From Hyphomicrobiales bacterium (GTDB lineage Bacteria; Pseudomonadota; Alphaproteobacteria; Rhizobiales; Rhizobiaceae): DNA of 64,000 bases. The translations under genes were made by a program, and so were the position numbers. The stretch spans positions 31,954 through 95,953 of the forward strand of contig UCIV01000023.1 of the NCBI GenBank assembly GCA_900472575.1, written 5' to 3'. Below are positions 23,654 through 29,859 of this stretch, in pieces (the first letter of the stretch is position 1; the number at the start of each line of letters is the position of its first letter). The notes below the pieces were generated by a model, which saw only the letters and a list, made by a program, of their open reading frames with translations, searched no databases and was not told the origin of the DNA.

Positions 23654-23746
23654 CAAAGAACAGAGGCGGGGCCTCACATGCGTATGTCTGGAATGCTGGC
23701 TTGCGCTGGCATTTCGATAACCGCCCGCCGGGCGGTTGCCGAAAGG

Positions 23747-24133
23747 TCAGAAGGAAAGGAAGGCGGAGAAGGCGAGAACCACACATGCCGCCGCGCCGAA
23801 AGCATCGAAGTTAAGGCGAGAGCGCTTGGCAGGGGCCGGAGCCAAGCGGGTTTCCACCATGCGGCGCAAAGCTGCCTTGCGGTATGCCACGTAGACGGGG
23901 AATGTCTGTTCAGCCACTGCGATGGAAAGGGAGCCGTTGCCAGCTTTCAGAGAGGCGCGACCCGCTGCCCATGATGCGGCGTTGCGCTCTTCCTTCGTGG
24001 AAAGGCGTTCGATCTGGCTATCGGTCAAGCGCTTTGCCTTTGCGGCCTTGCCGCAAGAGACGTTGGCATAGAGGCCGAGAGCCTTGACGGTAATGATGGT
24101 CATGCCGGACTGGGTGCGGGTGAGCTTGAGCAT
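23747..24133 (-). CDS. Hypothetical protein with C-terminal membrane helix, 128 aa
   Basis: A strand-rich N-terminus (MTIITVKALGLYANVSCG), a basic helical middle (LTDSQIERLSTKEER), and a C-terminal hydrophobic segment (FGAAACVVLAFSAFLSF). It is probably tail-anchored in the inner membrane. Leader hairpin copy 11 and GGAGACC precede ATG 24133. Confidence 0.65.
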   Translation of the reverse strand: MLKLTRTQSGMTIITVKALGLYANVSCGKAAKAKRLTDSQIERLSTKEERNAASWAAGRASLKAGNGSLSIAVAEQTFPVYVAYRKAALRRMVETRLAPAPAKRSRLNFDAFGAAACVVLAFSAFLSF

Positions 24134-24146
24134 TGCGGTCTCCTAA

Positions 24147-24161
24147 GTGCCACGATTGGCG
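24147..24161 (-). promoter_or_regulatory. Leader hairpin element, copy 11
   Basis: mRNA sense CGCCAATCGTGGCAC, 13 nt before ATG 24133 and 6 nt after the previous stop. Confidence 0.85.
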
Positions 24162-24167
24162 AGGGGA

Positions 24168-24362
24168 TCAGATGAAGAGGTTTGAAAGAGCTTTGACCGC
24201 GAGGCCGGTGTAATTGGTCTTCGCCATTATGTCCCCGTAAACACCTGCAGCGATTGCCACAAAGGGAAGGGCGATGATGCTGCCAGCCAGTAGGCCGATG
24301 ATCTGCAAGGTTTCCTTGCGTTCCTTGCGCTGGCGGTAGGTGAGGCGGCTCTTGCGTGCCAT
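24168..24362 (-). CDS. Small membrane protein, 64 aa; first gene of leftward operon
   Basis: Basic N-terminus (ARKSRLTYRQRKERKET), then a membrane helix (IIGLLAGSIIALPFVAIAAG) and a short tail. CAAGGAGACC lies before ATG 24362. It is directly downstream of the leftward promoter/operator and, alone among non-overlapping genes near the operon head, has no leader hairpin. Confidence 0.65.
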   Translation of the reverse strand: MARKSRLTYRQRKERKETLQIIGLLAGSIIALPFVAIAAGVYGDIMAKTNYTGLAVKALSNLFI

Positions 24363-24410
24363 TGGGTCGGTCTCCTTGCGATCACTCTTGATCTGTTACT
24401 CAATCTAATT

Positions 24411-24452
24411 ATGCCGTTTGGAATGTCAATAAAGAAAATGCCGTTTGGCATT
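24411..24452 (-). promoter_or_regulatory. Leftward promoter with paired palindromic operators (PL/OL-like)
   Basis: Read on the - strand: AATGCCAAACGGCATT (24452-24437), 7 nt, TTGACA (24429-24424), then the overlapping half-matching site ATTCCAAACGGCAT (24424-24411). A TAGATT-like -10 can be placed 16 nt after TTGACA. The 42-bp block repeats, with the same order and almost the same spacing, at 27235-27275 on the + strand. It should drive the leftward operon beginning at 24362 and be switched by the phage repressor (inference). Confidence 0.8.
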
Positions 24453-25105
24453 ATTTTATTTGAATGATCACTTTCGCCTTGGATCACATGCCGTGCCGAG
24501 CTGGCTTTGATCGCCTTGCATATAGAAGAGTACAAACGGGCAAGCTCACCGGCCGTTGATGCCGATCGATCGGGTAGGATGAATGCCAGGTAGCAATGGG
24601 TGGCACCATCCATGCCGAATCGTTGCGGACTTCCCGCAATCCCTTTGCCAATCCTCCTATGCTCATTCCCCTTATCCCTCACCACCCGCCGCCCCGGGCG
24701 GGGAGAGGGAGACGCACGCTTGTCGGTCACCGACGACGAGGAGAGAGCCGGGCAGGGATCGGCAAGCCTTCCTCGATCCTATCCGCAAACCTTCCTCGAT
24801 CATCTCGCCTCATAGAAGGCCACCGACGCGCTCGCACTGTCTCGCCTTGTCGGCAGGTGGCCGGGACCGCTCGTCGCCACCCCTGACCGGCTAGGCGCCG
24901 GCACGTCAGCAAAAGGGGGTATGGGGTGCTTTCTTAAGAACTGCGGGGGCTAAAGGGAGGACCGAGCTGGTAGTCAGATTCTGGTGGCGTCGAAAAAAGG
25001 ATTTTGTACGAGTCCATGCGGCGTAGCACTTGGGGCGGATCGACTTAGTCTTGGGGGCGATGTATATCTGCGGTCATTACAACCGAACCAAAGGGCTGCC
25101 AGGCA
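24453..25105. other. About 650 nt without a convincing gene
   Basis: Frames exist on both strands but read as low-complexity Pro/Arg/Ser and lack ribosome sites. Around 24660-24720 a CACCACCCGCCGCCCCGGGC stretch followed by GGGGAGAGGGAG looks like the GC-rich mosaic palindromes common between rhizobial chromosomal genes. Part of this stretch may therefore be host-derived. The right end leads into the membrane protein gene and must hold its promoter, which I cannot place. Confidence 0.4.
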
Positions 25106-25132
25106 GTGGCGACAAGGGAAGAACAAGACAAG

Positions 25133-25735
25133 ATGCATCCAGGAGCGTTGGCTTGGCGGACAGGCGCTGGCCGTAGCCGCGAATTGATGCTTGAGATTAT
25201 GAAAATCACCGACAGGGACGGGTTTAGGAATGCTCCCCCTGAGCTCCAAACTAAGTACGCAGAAGAATTGCGGCTTCATCTAGCGGAACTGGAGCATCTG
25301 CAAAGTTTTGACGTAGAACACCTACGCATTAGTCGTTGGTCCAAGTTCGCTACTGCCATTAGCGCTGCTGGGATGTCTGGTTTAGTCGCGTCCTTTGCTG
25401 GAACCATCGTCCTATGGTTTGACGGGCTATCGTCTTCGGTAGGGTCCTCAATCTGGAATGGTGATTTCTGGAAGGGAGAGGGCGTCTCCACCTCGCTGAG
25501 TTTAATCGCGCTCGGACTCGGGATTATTGTTCCGGTCTTATCACTTCTTTACACCCTGATCGCTGTTCGGTCTGCGCGGATCGAACTTCAGTTGGGCAAA
25601 GTCCGCCTTTCCCTGATGCATCAAACCGACCTGTCCGCCACTGAGCTACGGGCGGCATCAGCGGCGATATCCGAGATTGAGGGTGGCGGGATCGGGGGAA
25701 GAAACGATCGGGTGATAGGTATCAACGATGTCTAA
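25133..25735 (+). CDS. Membrane protein, two transmembrane helices, immunity region
   Basis: About 200 aa from ATG 25133; GTG 25106 is an equally possible start (AAGGG sites precede both). A helical cytoplasmic N-terminus (MLEIMKITDRDGF, LQTKYAEELRLHLAELEHLQ) leads into two membrane segments (AISAAGMSGLVASFAGTIVL and SLIALGLGIIVPVLSLLYTL), then a cytoplasmic tail. It overlaps the next membrane protein gene by 8 nt, so the two likely form a complex. Being in the immunity region it may be expressed in the lysogen, e.g. for exclusion of other phages (inference). Confidence 0.7.
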   Translation: MHPGALAWRTGAGRSRELMLEIMKITDRDGFRNAPPELQTKYAEELRLHLAELEHLQSFDVEHLRISRWSKFATAISAAGMSGLVASFAGTIVLWFDGLSSSVGSSIWNGDFWKGEGVSTSLSLIALGLGIIVPVLSLLYTLIAVRSARIELQLGKVRLSLMHQTDLSATELRAASAAISEIEGGGIGGRNDRVIGINDV

Positions 25736-26099
25736 GCGCCCAGTTGAAGTCAAAGTTTCCAATGCAGTGGGGGTTTCTGCTGGAACGGGCCTTTCGGGTA
25801 TCGTGCTGATGCTGCCTGAGGGCGCCCTAAAGTCGGTTCTTGTGATCCTGTGCCCTACTATAACTGTCCTCGCAGCAGGTTTGTGGTCGATCATTACTGC
25901 AGAAATTTATGCTCGAGTTGCTGATTTCAGAATTTCTTCTCAAAAGGAGAGGGCGAAGTTGCTCTACGAGGAGATTAGAAGTGATATCAATTCGTCTCCC
26001 GAGCTTGTAGAAAAGGCTAAGCGTAATATTGATGATCTGACGTTAATTGAGGTCGAGATCACCCGGCAACGAGTTGAAGCTATTGCATCCCCTCAGTGA
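25728..26099 (+). CDS. Membrane protein partner, 123 aa
   Basis: Hydrophobic segments at about 15-32 (GVSAGTGLSGIVLMLPEG) and 36-58 (SVLVILCPTITVLAAGLWSI), then a charged cytoplasmic helix (SQKERAKLLYEEIRSDI). ATG 25728 lies inside the end of the gene upstream. No family recognised. Confidence 0.7.
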   Translation: MSKRPVEVKVSNAVGVSAGTGLSGIVLMLPEGALKSVLVILCPTITVLAAGLWSIITAEIYARVADFRISSQKERAKLLYEEIRSDINSSPELVEKAKRNIDDLTLIEVEITRQRVEAIASPQ

Positions 26100-26143
26100 G
26101 TGAGGGGGGCTGACGGTTTCAGGTCCAGACAGTCGCATAGAAT

Positions 26144-26548
26144 ATGACAAAAAGAGGTCTTCCACCTCGTTTCCAATCGCGATCGCCGGCACCAATGGCG
26201 GTTGCTATCCAGAAGATCAATAAGACCGGGAAATATCGCGGTTCTCCCGCACTCCGAGGCTACGGATCGAAGTGGGACCGGCTATCAATCGCTTATCGAA
26301 AGCAGCATCCGTTCTGTCAATGGTGCGAACAAGAGGGGCGGGACACGCTGGCCGATCTCGTCGACCATATGATCCCAGTCCAGGACCGCCCGGAACTCGT
26401 CTTGGATTGGAAAAACCTCTGGTCACTATGCGCTTTTCACCATGGCAAGAAGTATTCGATGGAGCTCTGGGCTCGTGCGAAAAATCTCATAGACATGCTT
26501 CCGGCCTGGTGTAGAAATCCTGAAAGCAGGCCGCCTCATCTGAAGTAG
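26144..26548 (+). CDS. HNH endonuclease
   Basis: 134 aa. The zinc-binding HNH fold is clear: GYGSKWDRLS, then FCQWCEQEG (CxxC), VDHMIPVQD (the DH of the beta-beta-alpha metal motif), and NLWSLCAFHHGKK (final N, C and H residues). Phages of this type usually carry such a nuclease beside the terminase genes, where it helps packaging. Here it sits about 20 kb away in the immunity region, so it may instead act in defence or as a selfish element. ATG 26144 has no clear SD; ATG 26195 is an alternative. Confidence 0.85.
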   Translation: MTKRGLPPRFQSRSPAPMAVAIQKINKTGKYRGSPALRGYGSKWDRLSIAYRKQHPFCQWCEQEGRDTLADLVDHMIPVQDRPELVLDWKNLWSLCAFHHGKKYSMELWARAKNLIDMLPAWCRNPESRPPHLK

Positions 26549-26575
26549 GCGTCTTTGATCGGGCTAGGAGGGGGC

Positions 26576-26965
26576 ATGCGAAATGAATTTCTGGCGTCGA
26601 TCATCGGCGCATCAATTTTGATGACAGGCTTGATAGCTACACCAGCCTTTTCCCAGTCTCAGAAGGTTTACCTAACCGAAGCCCAGCGAGATTCTGTTCG
26701 ACGAGGGGTTCGCGCCCGACTGAAGGATCCTCAGAGCGCGCAGTTTGGCGGAATGTCAGCTGTGGTAGATGCTCGGAGAACCGTTCATGTATGTGGATTT
26801 GTCAACGCCAGGAATAGTTATGGCGGCTATAACGGCGATGAATTGTTCTACGGAACATTCAAAGGTGGCGGGTTCACCATGGAGATGAAAGAGGCGAAGG
26901 GTGAGCCGATTACGAGGCGGATCCTGTTGCAGATGTGCAGAGACCTAGGTATCGGAACGCGATAA
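26576..26965 (+). CDS. Secreted periplasmic protein, 129 aa
   Basis: Signal peptide MRNEFLASIIGASILMTGLI with a cleavage region around PAFSQS. The mature part carries RRGVRARLKDPQSAQFGG and CGFVNARNSYGGYNGD, a small conserved module found in exported proteins of rhizobia, with two cysteines that could pair. GGAGGGGGC lies before ATG 26576. A lysogenic-conversion or exclusion role is possible. Confidence 0.7.
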   Translation: MRNEFLASIIGASILMTGLIATPAFSQSQKVYLTEAQRDSVRRGVRARLKDPQSAQFGGMSAVVDARRTVHVCGFVNARNSYGGYNGDELFYGTFKGGGFTMEMKEAKGEPITRRILLQMCRDLGIGTR

Positions 26966-27025
26966 ATTTGAAAATCCAAGATTTGTGTATACGTGCCACT
27001 AGGCGAGAATGTACCAGGATCTGGG

Positions 27026-27217
27026 ATGACGCCGATCTTATTCAAAACGTGGGTTACTGAGATGAAGGCCGTCGGTTTGGCGAAGTCTGACGCTCAATTA
27101 GCTTGCCTTTTGGGTGTTTCGAAGAACACTCTAGTGGATATGAAAAAGAGAGGTGCCGATCAGCGCACCGCGCTCGCATGTCGCGCGCTTCTCCATCGAA
27201 TGACGCCTTACTGCTGA
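27026..27217 (+). CDS. Small HTH protein, candidate phage repressor/Cro
   Basis: 63 aa consisting of one Cro/CI-type helix-turn-helix: SDAQLACLLGVSKNTLVDMK is the paired-helix core, flanked by FKTWVTEMKAVGL and TALACRALLHRM helices. No C-terminal peptidase domain, so it is Cro-sized. AGGATCTGGG precedes ATG 27026; an in-frame GTG/ATG extension to 26993 is less likely. Its stop lies 18 bp before the right operator pair, and the same operator occurs at the leftward promoter, so it is the natural candidate to bind both. Confidence 0.75.
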   Translation: MTPILFKTWVTEMKAVGLAKSDAQLACLLGVSKNTLVDMKKRGADQRTALACRALLHRMTPYC

Positions 27218-27234
27218 TCACTCCCAAAACAAAT

Positions 27235-27278
27235 AATGCCGAACGGCATTTTTACGTTGACATTCCGAATGGCATAAT
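27235..27278 (+). promoter_or_regulatory. Rightward promoter with paired palindromic operators (PR/OR-like)
   Basis: Operator 1 is AATGCCGAACGGCATT (27235-27250), arms of 7 bp. TTGACA follows at 27257-27262. Operator 2, ATTCCGAATGGCAT (27262-27275), overlaps the last base of TTGACA and the spacer. The -10 is unclear (CATAAT at 27273 is too close; TAAACG at 27280 has a 17-bp spacer). Operator centres are 26 bp apart, versus 27 bp on the left. It should drive the rightward tRNA/sigma/nucleotide-metabolism genes. Confidence 0.8.
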
Positions 27279-27811
27279 CTAAACGTCACTCATCCCGAAT
27301 TGATCGGGAAGCCTGGCGCCGATGACGCGCATGGACAGGCAGAGTTAAGCCCGAACTGGGCAACGTTGTGTGCCGAACACGCGAATTGTTGAAGCCTTTG
27401 GTGGAGCATCGCGTGACCAACCCACCCCAGCACTTCCGATCCGGGAGTCGATACTGGGACGCCCGCCACGCCGTCCACAATCGGGGGGTTGAGTGGCGTA
27501 CGCTGATAGGCCGGCGGAAGGTGTGGGTCCGATTTGCCCGAATGGGCATCCGAGGAGGGGGAGCGGCCTTATCAACCGTTCGCGCTTGCTGGGGGTGATA
27601 GCCCAGCGGCACCCCGCGAGAAGGCTGGATGACTTTGTCGTTCAAGACGGCCTCTAAATGTCCACGAACGGCGGAATTCTAGGCGATGTGTTGGGTGAGG
27701 GATGGGATCCTGAGCTGAGACAAACGCGACAAGGTGTGGTCCCGTGCCGAATATCAGTCAGTATCCCAAACTGGCGAACGGGAAGAGAATGTTTCGCTCG
27801 AAGGAGCACGT
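27279..27811 (+). other. Leader of rightward transcript, no firm gene
   Basis: About 530 nt between the promoter and the tRNA. It contains a TCCCGA/TCGGGA stem-loop near 27293-27309 and one weak reading frame (27368-27598). The length suggests a leader where antitermination or RNA regulation could act; no such element is identified. Confidence 0.4.
27368..27598 (+). CDS. Doubtful 76-aa protein
   Basis: GTG start (27368, or GTG 27413) without a clear SD. Third codon positions are mostly G/C and the frame is Trp/Arg-rich (VEWRTLIGRRKVWVRFARMG), which is why it is listed; a basic Arg-rich peptide here could be an antiterminator, but nothing proves it is expressed. Confidence 0.25.
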   Translation: MCRTRELLKPLVEHRVTNPPQHFRSGSRYWDARHAVHNRGVEWRTLIGRRKVWVRFARMGIRGGGAALSTVRACWG

Positions 27812-27888
27812 TGCAGGGTGGAGCAGCCCGGTAGCTCGCTAGGCTCATAACCTAGAGGCCGCAAGTTCAAATCTTGCCCCTGCAACCA
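27812..27888 (+). tRNA. tRNA-Met (CAU), initiator-like
   Basis: A 77-nt cloverleaf with encoded ACCA end. Acceptor TGCAGGG/CCCTGCA. The D-arm region TGGAGCAGCCCGGTAGCTCG matches bacterial initiator tRNAs. Anticodon arm CTAGG-CTCATAA-CCTAG (anticodon CAT). T-arm GCAAG-TTCAAAT-CTTGC. Two departures from a bacterial initiator: position 1-72 is a T-A pair rather than the usual mismatch, and the anticodon stem has A-G-G instead of G-G-G at 29-31. It lies in the leader of the rightward transcript. Confidence 0.92.
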
Positions 27889-28119
27889 ATAATTCGAGGC
27901 AGCCGGCACCGCGTGTGTGTGACTGGCGCCTTGATCGAAGGGCGGCGGCCAAGAGGCTGCTTTGACCGAGCGGGAAGGCAACCGTACTGGAACTGACCAG
28001 TGGATACCGCCGCAGATAGCCGGTTGCACGGCTGCCGCCCTTCACTGTGAGACAGGCACTCGCTTCGGCTGGGTGCTTCCGACAAATCAAATGTCCAATC
28101 AATTAGGAATGCACTCAGG

Positions 28120-28779
28120 ATGGCCGCTGACTTATTTCTGCGCGTCGATAAACAACCGTTCCTGACGAAAGAGCAGGAGGAAACGGCATCAACGGATCTC
28201 CTCGTTCTGTCACATGGCCGATTGGTCGTGAGGATGGCTCGGAAGTTCTCTCGATATGGCATCGACTTTGATGACCTGGTTCAGGAGGGCAATCTCGCTC
28301 TGATGACTGCGGCCGAGAAGTTCGAGCCGGCAATGGGTTATCGATTTTCGACATATGCGCACTGGTGGATTAGCCAACGGATGCGAGAGACGGTGATGAC
28401 CTTTCATTCGGTCGTGAGAACTCCGTCGACACCCAGGAACAAGGCGACGTTCTTCAAACAGCGCCCGTATCACGACATCAGTACAGAGGCGACCGTCTCG
28501 TATGATGGCATCACGATCGGAGAGACGCTGATTTCAGATGATCCACGGCCGGACGAGCTCGCAGAGCGGTTGGTTGATGGTGAGAAGACCTCCAAGGCGA
28601 TACGGCGGTCAATGCGCGTCCTCACGTCGCGCGAGCGGACCGTAATCCAAAGCCGATACCTGACCGAAAAGCCTCTGACGCTGGACACCCTTGGCACTCA
28701 ATTCGGGGTTTCGAAGGAACGAGTTCGACAAATCGAACTGAGCGCGCTGGCGAAACTTCGTGAAAGCCTGGTGATTTGA
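28120..28779 (+). CDS. Phage-encoded sigma-70 family factor, RpoH-like
   Basis: 219 aa. Region 2 is clear at about 32-92 (HGRLVVRMARKFSRYGIDF, DLVQEGNLALM, RFSTYAHWWISQRMRETV), including the -10 recognition helix. Region 4 at about 165-215 has LTSRERTVIQSRYL and the HTH LGTQFGVSKERVRQIE. Region 1.1 is absent and region 3 is short, as in RpoH-type alternative sigmas. It should direct host core polymerase to phage promoters, presumably the late ones. The ATG at 28120 has only a weak upstream AGGA. It overlaps the next gene by 4 nt. Confidence 0.9.
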   Translation: MAADLFLRVDKQPFLTKEQEETASTDLLVLSHGRLVVRMARKFSRYGIDFDDLVQEGNLALMTAAEKFEPAMGYRFSTYAHWWISQRMRETVMTFHSVVRTPSTPRNKATFFKQRPYHDISTEATVSYDGITIGETLISDDPRPDELAERLVDGEKTSKAIRRSMRVLTSRERTVIQSRYLTEKPLTLDTLGTQFGVSKERVRQIELSALAKLRESLVI

Positions 28780-29222
28780 TGAGGATCGACGACATCATTG
28801 ATGCGCTGAAGGCGCTGCAGGACGGCGAGAACCTTAATCGCCGCTCCATCGAGATGTTCATGGCGGCCGAGCTGCTCGGGCATGAAAAGTTTCAGATATG
28901 GACACGGCACGATCCATTCGGCTCGATCACTGCGGATCTATCGCGCGCCCGCCGGCTGTTCAAATTGGCCTTTCCGGGGTGGCTCTACCGGCTCTGCTAA
29001 TGCAGCGTCGGCGATGACGCATGGGTCATCCCAGATTTCAATGATCCTGAACACGGAGAGGCGCTTCAAACGCGCTTCCCTGATGCCCTCCGCGATCCTG
29101 TCGAATGGTTCGGGACGGACGTGGATCTTCGCCCATCGGGCCGGCCTGCTTTGGCGCTCTGCATCTCGATGCTGATCGCGAAGAAGAAAATCAATGAAAT
29201 GGAGACGCCTTCGAATGGCTGA
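28776..29222 (+). pseudogene. Conserved phage protein interrupted by an in-frame TAA
   Basis: The frame starting at 28776 stops at TAA 28998-29000 after 74 codons (end FPGWLYRLC) but stays open in the same frame to TGA 29222, giving CSVGDDAWVIPDFNDPEHGE and a helical end (ALALCISMLIAKKKINEM). The two halves read as one 148-residue protein. The next gene's ATG overlaps the distal stop (ATGGCTGA), the usual coupling in this operon, so the distal half was, or still is, part of the translated gene. Either a nonsense mutation or stop readthrough. Confidence 0.75.
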
Positions 29223-29859
29223 AACTGATAACTCCGCGTTGCGGGACAAGCTCGCCGAACACCTCGAGACAGAGCTCAATTCGGCATATGACTGCGATCG
29301 CGTTTGGGAAGCTTGGTTCGTAGGAACAATGTCCCATCGCGACTTCTCCGCGGTCAATGACAGGCTTGATGAGATCGTTGAAGGCGTCGCGGCTGTCGTG
29401 GAAGCGAACGAACCGCAACGGATTCAGCACCTTCTAGAGGCCAATAATCGGTATCTGAACCGGGCTCGTGTTTCCGAGGGCTGTGAACGCGCAGCTCGTG
29501 ACAAACGACAAGACGCGATGCTGTCGTGGGCTCGCGAGACATTCGGCAATATCGAAGGCTGCGATCCTGTATCGCTTGAGGAGCGCGCCCGCAGGTTTTT
29601 GGAGGAGGCACTTGAGCTTGTTCAGGCATGCGGCCTGGATGACGAAATGGCGACGAGGGTGAAGGACCGCGTCTATTCACGCGAGCCTGGCGATGTTCGC
29701 AAGGAAATCGGTCAGTCCTCTATGACGCTTTCGATACTGGCTGAAGTGCTGGGCGAGTCCGTCGCTCAATGCGAAGTTGATGAATTCGATCGCGTCCAGT
29801 CGAAATCGAAAGCGCATGTCGAGGCCCGCCATCGTGCAAAGATGGAGGAGGGGATTTGA
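29215..29859 (+). CDS. MazG-like nucleotide pyrophosphohydrolase domain protein
   Basis: 214 aa. The N-terminal about 110 residues are helical and unassigned. The C-terminal domain has ERARRFLEEALELVQACG (ExxE pair), EIGQSSMTLSILAEVLG (second acidic helix) and DEFDRVQSKSKAHVEAR, the pattern of MazG-like NTP pyrophosphohydrolases that clean or reshape nucleotide pools. ATG 29215 overlaps the preceding distal stop. It belongs with the HD phosphohydrolase and dCMP deaminase that follow. Confidence 0.8.
   Translation: MAETDNSALRDKLAEHLETELNSAYDCDRVWEAWFVGTMSHRDFSAVNDRLDEIVEGVAAVVEANEPQRIQHLLEANNRYLNRARVSEGCERAARDKRQDAMLSWARETFGNIEGCDPVSLEERARRFLEEALELVQACGLDDEMATRVKDRVYSREPGDVRKEIGQSSMTLSILAEVLGESVAQCEVDEFDRVQSKSKAHVEARHRAKMEEGI

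Larger units (their letters stand above)
23349..23746 (-). other. About 400 nt without a convincing gene, rich in stem-loops
   Basis: Frames here have poor coding character on both strands. Stem-loops include GCCGGGC/GCCCGGC near 23563-23582 and AACCGCCC/GGGCGGTT at 23719-23737, the latter just after the stop of the 23747-24133 gene. On the + strand 23635-23653 resembles an intrinsic terminator followed by five T. The stretch may hold a small RNA; this is inference. Confidence 0.4.

Noticed and set aside
24583..24894. + strand reading frame of 103 codons in the gap left of the immunity region
   Set aside because: Composition is Pro/Arg/Ser low complexity over a GC-rich palindrome, several frames are open at once, and there is no ribosome site.
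26993..27005. GTGCCACTAGGCG upstream of the HTH gene, resembling the leader hairpin element
   Set aside because: It is two bases short in the loop and points the wrong way for the + strand HTH gene.
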